Below, piece by piece: positions 57,611-64,000 of a DNA stretch of 64,000 nucleotides. The notes beneath the pieces are model-generated. The model had not been told where the DNA came from. It saw nothing but the letters and a program-made list of their open reading frames with translations, and ran no database searches. The translations under genes were made by a program, and so were the position numbers. The DNA comes from Alligator mississippiensis (lineage: Eukaryota > Chordata > Crocodylia > Alligatoridae), in NCBI RefSeq assembly GCF_030867095.1, contig NC_081830.1, positions 38,564,781 to 38,628,780 of the forward strand, in the 5' to 3' direction. Within the stretch, counting starts at the first letter, position 1. The number at the start of each line of letters is the position of its first letter.

Positions 57611-58471
57611 TGTAATGTATAGAAAGAAAAATTGTGTTATGAAGGACTTCAGCTTGAGAGAGATGGTGAGAGGTTTTAAGCATTAGTTGTGTCTTAATGT
57701 ATGATATAGTAGCACAGCCAGCATGAGTGAGAGAGCTCATTTTGGACTTCATTACAAGTGAGAAAGATAACTTAATTATTTACACACAAATGGTCATGAC
57801 AGTTACATTTTGAGATGGACAAAGAGAAAACCGTTTCAACAAGTAATACATAAATCAGATTAATTGATTTTCCAAAAAAAGAAAAAAAGTCTGCATGAAA
57901 TTAATTGGAAAAAAATATGAATTCAAATTGGAAGTTCAAGTGCATGTTAATCTGAAATCTACAAATCCCCCCTCCCCCCCATTCAGGGATAAAAGATACT
58001 TTTTAGCAAAAATTATCTTCAGTGATGAATGCAAGGCAGCAATTCTCTCACTGAATCATGTACAAGTTGTTCACCACCAACTTCCAGTCCTCTTCCCCCC
58101 CCCCCCCCAAATAAATAAAAATAAGACAACCTTTGGTTTGGGAAGACAGAAAAAAGAAAAAATAATCTTTTAACCAAGGCAGTTGCAATGAGGGGGTTTT
58201 TTTCATTGAAGACATGCATCCCAGTTGTCAGTTGCTAACTTTGAGGGAAGTGCATCTGGTATATGAATAAATATGGTAGATCTTTTTTTTTTTTATAAAG
58301 GCAATATATAACAAGCAGAAAAAGGGGAGATTGCAGCATTTCAAAAATTTGAATTTAGGTTACTAAGAAGAAAGCTAAGAGCATCAGGGAGAAATCCATG
58401 ACGGTGTTTTGTGAAAAGTGAGGAGTCCTAGGATATTGGGAACAAAAGTGATTCTAGCAATGGGTATAGGT

Positions 58472-59085
58472 CAAGGGTGGGCAATTAATACATACTCAGC
58501 TGGCAGTCCACTTATTGAGTTTTGGTGAGCTGTTGAGGGCCATGTACACATACAACCTTTCAGAAGATATAATTTTAACAAATTATAGATTAAAAAAAAA
58601 TCGTATACTAAAAATCAAACATCTCCTGTAACATATTTTAATTTTAGTTCTAAAAAATGCTTTTTTGGGTAATGTATATAGAGTTGGTGGTCTTGTGGGC
58701 CACGGCATCCAGCATGTATTCCAGGGCTTGCACTGCACGCGGTGACTAGGGTTAGTGCAGAGTGAGGGCTGCATGTGGCACCCTGTTGGACTAGCTCAGC
58801 TTGCTGGCACCAGCATGACCCAATCCAGACCAGCCCTGGAGGCAGCGCACAAGGCTGGTCTGGTGGGGTGCTGCATGCAGTCTGCTGCCTGTGCTGGGGG
58901 CAGCACCCACAGTGCTAGGTCCAGTCTTCAGTCTGCTTGCAGCAAAAGCCCTAGAGTAGAGCTGGCATGCATTGCCACCAGCACAGGGGATTGGCACTAG
59001 GAGAGTGCTGCATGTGGCATTGCACTGTCTCTGGCATGGTCCATTATGATCTTCATGGCCAGATGAGTTTGACACCTCTGGTCTA
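58472..59085. mobile_element. hAT-like fragments, composite
   Basis: The left end CAAGGGTGGGCAATTAATAC with CTTATTGAGTTTTGGTGAGC matches the 6509-6685 family. The right end CAGATGAGTTTGACACCTCT belongs to a different terminus, of the CAGGGGTGTCAAACTCA type. The GC-rich middle (58680-59030) has TGCTGCATGCAGTCTGCTGC-like units. It is probably two nested or abutting elements. Confidence 0.5.
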
Positions 59086-59088
59086 CTG

Positions 59089-59255
59089 TAATGATTCTCA
59101 GCCAGGGTGCCATGGTACCTAGTGGTAACCCTGTTGTGGTTTTTGAGTTCTCTGCAACAGAAAAATTGTATCTGTAGTCAAAATGTGAATGAAAATAGAG
59201 CTGGTATTTTGCAAGGCATACCTTGAGTCTTGAGTAACAAGGTTGAAAACCACTG
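59089..59255. mobile_element. hAT-like MITE (CAGTGGTTCTCAACC type)
   Basis: The ends TAATGATTCTCAGCC and GGTTGAAAACCACTG are inverted (about 11 of 15). The left inner part is AGGGTGCCATGGTACC. Flanking octamers agree at only three positions (GTC). About 167 bp, related to 45417-45715 and perhaps to the sequence at about 31310-31460. Confidence 0.6.
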
Positions 59256-59844
59256 GTCCCAGATCCTTCTACCCCTGTTCGCATTCAGCCTTTTCCCTGC
59301 TCCTTTTGCCCTTCTTCTTTCCCCAGCTCCCACTTGTTACTCCTCTGACACCCAGGTTACCCATCAAATTGGTGACATTCTGACATTCAGAAAACAGGAA
59401 AAAACACATCCTAGATGCTAGTGCAACCACCATGCTAAATTTTATACTTGTTCCATAAGATGGAGACTGAAACTAATTCTCACTTGAGTTTTGAATTCAT
59501 CTGGTTTCAGCTTCTAGGCTTTGGTTCAAGTTATACCTTGCCTTGCTAAATTATTTTTTAGTACTCAGTGCTTTTTCTTTGTGAACGTTCTTGCACGTTA
59601 ATGAAGTTCACTCCAGTCTTTTTGATCAGCTAATTCAGAGGTAGGTCAGATAAGTGGCTTGGGGCTATCCAGCACATGAGGCATCCTCCTGGGTCACTGC
59701 GGAACTCCAGCCCAAGCAAGTGTCACATACAGCCCAGCTCATGATTGGCTCAAGTGACTGCCATGTGTGTTTTTTCATTCATTGCTTCTTAATCCCAGGT
59801 TGGTTTTGATTCCCTTGGGCACCTAGCTCCCCACAAGCTGCTGG

Positions 59845-60135
59845 AACAGCGATTCCCAACCTTTTTTGCCCTATGGCACACTTACCTAAATAAAAAAACT
59901 CTGTGGCACACTGGATGGGGGGTAAGGGGGTGGCGCACAGCCAGCTGTACACTGAAGGGGAGTGGGGGGAGAGTGGTGAGTGGCCAACCAGACGCCAACG
60001 GGGAGAAGTGGCCCGCGGCTAGCCAGACGGCATTTTGGGCTGGAGCCACACTCCCTGTCATTCTGTGTCCACAGCAGCAGCAGGTGGGGTGCATGGCTCC
60101 AGCCCAAAATGCTGCGGCATACCTGGACATTTGAT
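59845..60135. mobile_element. hAT-like fragment
   Basis: The left end ACAGCGATTCCCAACCTTTT, followed by GGCACACTTACC and TGTGGCACACTGG, is a typical terminus of the CAGnGGTTCCCAACC type. AGCCCAAAATGCTGCGGCAT on the right may be the inner repeat, but no inverted right end was found. Confidence 0.5.
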
Positions 60136-60689
60136 GCCTTGAGCTAATCAGATTGCATTTTTAGGCCTCATCTACACTTAGCTGGTTCTTGCAGTGGACA
60201 GCAGCTGCCAGGGCCAAATCTCCAGAGTGCATATGCACGTCTTCATCTGCTTCTGGCAGTTTTACATGCATCCACTGCAGCAGTTGTATTGGTGGAATAT
60301 GAAACGCATATTAGGAAGGCACAGGCTGTTACAGCTAACTGGAGGTGTGGCAGCTTTTTACACATGCCTTCTACTAGTTGCTAGGTAATGGTAGAAGCTT
60401 TTGTTTGTTTAGAAGAACTGGAGTGGCTAGCAACAGATGGTGGGTTCTGCTGTTGCAGAAGAGCTTTGGGTGTAAACATACGTAATTTTATTAGCAGAAC
60501 ATTGTGGTGTAGATTAGTTTTTGGTCTCTTGCACACTTTCTCTAGTCCTCAACTGTTTTTGTGCCTCTCCTTCAGAACCCCTTCCATATTTTTCAAAAAG
60601 GACACCAGATCTGTATGTAGTATTTCAATATTGATTGCATTAAATACCATAAAGGAAAAAAGTCACCATCTTATTATTCCAACATTATA

Positions 60690-60790
60690 CCATACTTTCT
60701 TGCATATAAGCTGCACCTTTCTACCTCAAAACTATCTGGGGCGAATCGGGGTGCACATTATATGCAAAGAAAAGGGCTTCACAAGGGTCT
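60690..60790. mobile_element. Fragment of the ACCGTATTT-type element
   Basis: TACCATACTTTCTTGCATAT, AAGCTGCACCTTTCTACC and CATTATATGCAAAGAAAAGG match the terminal region of such elements, with short inverted CTTGCATATAAG and TTATATGCAAAG. Confidence 0.5.
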
Positions 60791-60939
60791 GGACATTTGG
60801 CACTGGTGGGGCTGGCGGAGCAATGCCATAATTCATCATTGAGGCTCTGGGAGCCACTACTATTCAATGCTGCCTCTGCTTCCTGAGCATGCCAGGACTC
60901 CAGAACCAGTGTGCAGCTCCAGAGCCAATAAGTTTTTAT

Positions 60940-61110
60940 TTAGTGTCTTACTTTAACCAGTAATCCAGATCACCCTGTCTTCATTTACTGCACAAATCTT
61001 TACTCATAAACATCAGCAGTGGTTTTTGCCTTTCTTCCAGGTCATTAATGAAAATATTGAATAGCATCAGCCTCATACCAATTCTGGTGAATTCCCCTTT
61101 AGTTACAGAT
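60940..61110 (-). mobile_element. CR1/L3-like LINE fragment
   Basis: CCAGGTCATTAATGAAAATA and TTGAATAGCATCAGCCTCAT equal, at distance, CCAAGTCACTGATGAAGATG at 49636 in the CR1 copy, on the same strand. Diverged with no frame. Confidence 0.6.
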
Positions 61111-61758
61111 TCCTTGCTAATGACTGTTCTTGATGAGTTCATTAGTGCCACAGGATTCTGAAGAGCAGCAGTGAAACTGGCTGAAGTCTTAATGCCAGAT
61201 TGTGCTGTTTAACAGAGCTTAAAAATGCAGCAGTATTTGTGTGGTCATCTTGCAGACTTAAGAAGGCAGTAAGGAATTTAAATCTCTTAAATAGTTTAGT
61301 AGTTGTCTTTAGCAGATGGATTTTAGTGTCTTATATTACAATTTTTAAATTGGAAACCTGAAGTTCTACTAATAAAGCATTATTTTTTCCTGTAGAAGGG
61401 TAATAGTGTCTTAAATATTTGCCAGTGTGTTTCATTGTTTTGTATTGCATATTGATCTTGGAAGACAGACTGTTTGTACAAATTTTCACTATTTTTGTCC
61501 ATGATTCAGTTAGGGATACAAGAAGACAATGTGGTTGGGACTAAGTATCTTGATGCCTAAAGTAATTGTATCTCAGTAAATTAACTTGTGTTATACAGCT
61601 CTAGCAGGTTCAGTAGAAGAACCTACTTAATTATTTGCTCCTTCCTCTGGTTGTACCTGGGAAGTCCTGTTGCAATTTATCTTTTTCTGTCAGGAAGAAT
61701 TTCTGAAGAATGGAATTATTTTAATTGTCTTCATAATATTTCTTTTACTTCCTTTCAG

Positions 61759-61842
61759 GTTAACACTTTAAAAAAAAAAAAGAGGAATAGAACAGAAAAA
61801 AATGGCAGCAGAAACTCAGACACTTAACTTTGGGCCTGAATG
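61759..61842 (+). CDS. GIGYF2: GIGYF2 first coding exon
   Basis: GIGYF2 (GRB10-interacting GYF protein 2) is a cytoplasmic adaptor that binds 4EHP (EIF4E2) and represses translation and destabilises mRNAs. It acts in collided-ribosome and microRNA pathways and modulates IGF1/insulin signalling. The exon follows TACTTCCTTTCAG and ends at TG|GTGAGT. The coding part starts with ATG at 61802-61804 and reads MAAETQTLNFGPE plus two bases of W, the conserved amino terminus. The start is supported by a strong context (AAAAAAATGG, A at -3 and G at +4), an in-frame TAA at 61769-61771 in the same exon, and no other ATG in the exon's leader. The leader is an A-rich 43-base stretch. The GYF domain and the rest lie downstream of the window. 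Confidence 0.96.
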
Positions 61843-64000
61843 GTGAGTCTTTCCTGTTCTGTGGGTGTGTGAAACTTATTTAAAAAATATTAGGAAGAGT
61901 TTATTTATCAACATCTGGGCAAGAAGGGGCATTTTGGATGGATTATAACAGTGCTTTGGATGTAGAACCTGTAGGCCATTACTCGTTCAGTTTTAGCTCT
62001 GGTCTGTGATTGAAAGTCAAGTGCTCCATGTGAAGGGAGTTTTAATGTCATTTTAATAAGTAATGTGCTGTCCTAGTAAGCACTGCAATAGTTGATACTC
62101 TTGTCAGTAATCTTAGCATCCAGAGATTAAAGGAGTGAGAGAACCTATATTAATCTGTAACTGTTGTTCTCTACTGGTGAGGCTTATTTGATGAAGAAAC
62201 TTCTAGTTTAATTTATTTTGACTTACTCTACACATCAAGTCTTCTGTTTCCACCATAGAAAAATAAAAAATAATGCAAAACACATCTGAAAATGGTCTCC
62301 CTCCCCACCTTATGTCTTCAGGCTTCATGTTAGCCCTTTTGAAACCACATCCATTGTTTCCTTTTTGATCTCAGAGGTAGTTATTCAAGATCAAGAGGAA
62401 CAGATAATTAGAGGATGATTTGTGGACTGAAAAGCACTGTGAGATCTCAAATCTATTTAGCTAGACTTAAGAGAAGATTAACTGACTTGACCTCCATATA
62501 TAAATACAGGGAAGAGGGTATCTGATACTAATGGGCTGTTTAATCTGGCATAATTATAACTATGTTCAGCAAAGGCAAGAAGCCACAATTAGAAAAAGTC
62601 AAACTTGAAATATGGCAAAAAAGTGTTAAGTCTAGGGTATTTAGGCATTGAAACGTGTGACCAAGGGATGCAGCAGATTCTCCACTTCTAAAGTTTTAAA
62701 TCAAGATTCAGTGTTTTACCAAAGTATGTGTTCTAGTTCAACAAGAATTAATTTACCTCAATGCAGGAATTAGAATTACTTGGAGTTCTGTGTCTGGCAT
62801 CAGGCATTTCAGATAATGAACTTAAAGCTTTTTGAATCTCAAGTGAGTGCATTATACAACTGTGAACTCATTTTTCAGATGACAAGACTCTTGGTCACGT
62901 ACAAAGCTGATTTATATTTGGTAAGAGAACCTAAATTCAAAGGTTATGCTGAGCTATCCTATCCCTGGAGCATAGCACTTGAGAATAAATTCTGTCTTAC
63001 TGACTTTGCAAATGGCACTAAAAATAAAGCCATTGAGTGGTGCCAAACCAAAAAAAAATGCTTAGTAAGTGACCTGCATATTGATGTTCTTATAAGATTT
63101 CCTTAACTGTAAGAATGTGCAGAATACCTTTGAGCCTAATTTTAGTTTCTCCTGTGAAGATCTTGCGATAGAATAGTTCTCATTGCTCTCTTTCTGATGT
63201 GTGCTGTAGGACAATAGCTCTGAGATCTGTGAATATGTACACTTTTCTATAATCCAGTTGAAAGTCTGAATATTTGCATAGCTGAAAAAATTGGGCTTTT
63301 TACTTAAAGTCTGTGTTCTCTTTAGTTTATGACCATGAGCATATACATTACTGTTCTCTGTTAGAAACAAGTGCATAATTTCAGCCCACTATTTTAGTAG
63401 GATACTGCCCTTGGTATATAAAGTAGGAGTGGCCAGCCTGTGGCGTAGGCAGCCTCTGTGTGGCATGTAGCAGATCAGAGAGGGGACAGGCAGCAATAGT
63501 GGTAGGTATGCAGGAAGCGGAAAACAAAGCAGAAAATCAGGCAGGGAGTCAAAAGCAGAAAGTAGAGCAGTAGATCAGGCAGGGGAAGGGGATTGGGGTG
63601 GGACTTGCTCAGAGTGTGGGTCTAACGTGTGGCATACCTCCAGAACGGTTGATCCCCGTTGATCTGAAACATCAAACCTAAAGTGGGAATTTTGCTTGGG
63701 AGTGTTTTTGTCTTTTGTGTTGTTTTTGTTGTTGTTAAAAGAGGTTTAAGAAATGAGCTGGCACTGGCTGTATCTCTAAATACAGTTCTCATCTGCAGAA
63801 GAGACCCATTTGCAGATGCTAATGGGTGAAAGAATTCAGAAATTACTAAAGATTCATTGAAGCATGAAAATAGTCTGGTAATTGCAGGGGATTTTGTAAA
63901 GTGTATAAACTGTTCAGTTAAACTAAAATCTTATCAAAGAAAGTAGAGTTCTAGGAAAGGTAATACGCAAGGAGTAGAAAACCAGTTGTGGAATCATGCC
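61843..64000 (+). other. GIGYF2: GIGYF2 intron after first coding exon
   Basis: Begins with GTGAGTCT and runs off the window. 61850-63410 and 63670-64000 show no supportable feature. A hAT-like candidate is at 63424-63661. No second coding exon is present. Confidence 0.85.
63424..63661. mobile_element. Possible hAT-like MITE
   Basis: The left end TAGGAGTGGCCAGCCTGTGG resembles CAGGGGTGGCCAACCT. The right end CGGTTGATCCCCGTTG is a loose inverted match. ATATAAAG and ATCTGAAA flank it (5 of 8). AGCAGAAA-type units repeat in the middle. Low confidence. Confidence 0.35.

Larger units (their letters stand above)
32301..61758 (+). other. GIGYF2: GIGYF2 5' intronic region
   Basis: About 29.5 kb between the promoter exon and the first coding exon. 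No conserved coding exon is visible. One candidate untranslated exon is noted at 35581-35609. The region is repeat-rich, especially 36.1-54.4 kb. Stretches with no supportable feature are about 34250-35550, 37630-39370, 40730-42220, 45720-47380, 54430-56480, 57650-58470 and 61120-61750. Confidence 0.8.

Noticed and set aside
61588-61827. 79-residue plus-strand frame overlapping the GIGYF2 start
   Set aside because: It is in a different phase from MAAETQTLNFG and crosses the splice acceptor, so it is an accidental frame.
1-64000. CRISPR arrays, prokaryotic operons, endogenous retroviruses
   Set aside because: No regularly spaced identical repeats and no bacterial gene signals. No gag, protease or env-like blocks or LTR pairs. 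The only reverse-transcriptase blocks belong to CR1, L2-like, Tx1-like and Penelope-type elements.

Overview
This is a vertebrate nuclear window, almost certainly from a sauropsid and most likely a crocodilian. The evidence is split genes with canonical splice sites, a CpG-island promoter, and a repeat mix of CR1/L3 LINEs, an L2-like LINE, a Penelope-like element with a GIY-YIG domain, and many short hAT-like transposons with 8-bp target duplications. The crocodilian call is an inference from repeat style. Amniote and coding identity are much firmer.

Two protein-coding genes lie head to tail on the + strand, as in the conserved amniote EFHD1-GIGYF2 neighbourhood. EFHD1 (mitochondrial EF-hand protein, swiprosin-2) supplies its last three coding exons at 14827-14974, 24573-24707 and 25519-25653, followed by a 3' UTR ending near 27235. 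Its first coding exon is not in the window, so bases 1-14826 are intron 1. After about 5 kb of intergenic DNA, a CpG island (about 31600-32780) holds the GIGYF2 promoter, with perfect CRE, NRF1, GC-box, CLEAR/E-box and YY1 motifs. The first coding exon of GIGYF2 (61802-61842, 14 codons, the last one split) lies about 29.5 kb downstream. All DNA between is 5'-UTR intron(s), and the window ends inside the next intron.

Region by region: 1-14.8 kb is intron 1 with hAT-like elements (4847-5777, 6509-6685, 8402-8588), Penelope-type tails and microsatellites. 15-25.5 kb is EFHD1 introns 2 and 3, with a hAT-like element carrying a perfect 8-bp duplication at 19965-20284. 27-32 kb is intergenic, with a cluster of three perfect MEF2 consensus sites and an E-box at 30801-30923. 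36.9-51.1 kb is a transposon nest: four full-length copies and one fragment of a hAT-like family whose termini contain the core AGGTGCACCGATA, plus a related copy at 50458-51138, beside and inside CR1/L3 and L2-like LINEs. 51.2-53.5 kb is a decayed Penelope-like element. 53.5-54.4 kb has two adjacent hAT-like elements. 56.5-57.6 kb is the 3' end of another LINE.

No previously unknown gene system was found. The most unusual signal is a GC-rich inner module (a guanine-rich strand with AGGCCCCCAC and GGTAAGTCTG sub-motifs) shared by transposon families whose terminal repeats are unrelated. Next come the regulatory motif set at the GIGYF2 promoter, the MEF2 cluster, and a CR1 insertion with an inverted 5' end inside an L2-like LINE.
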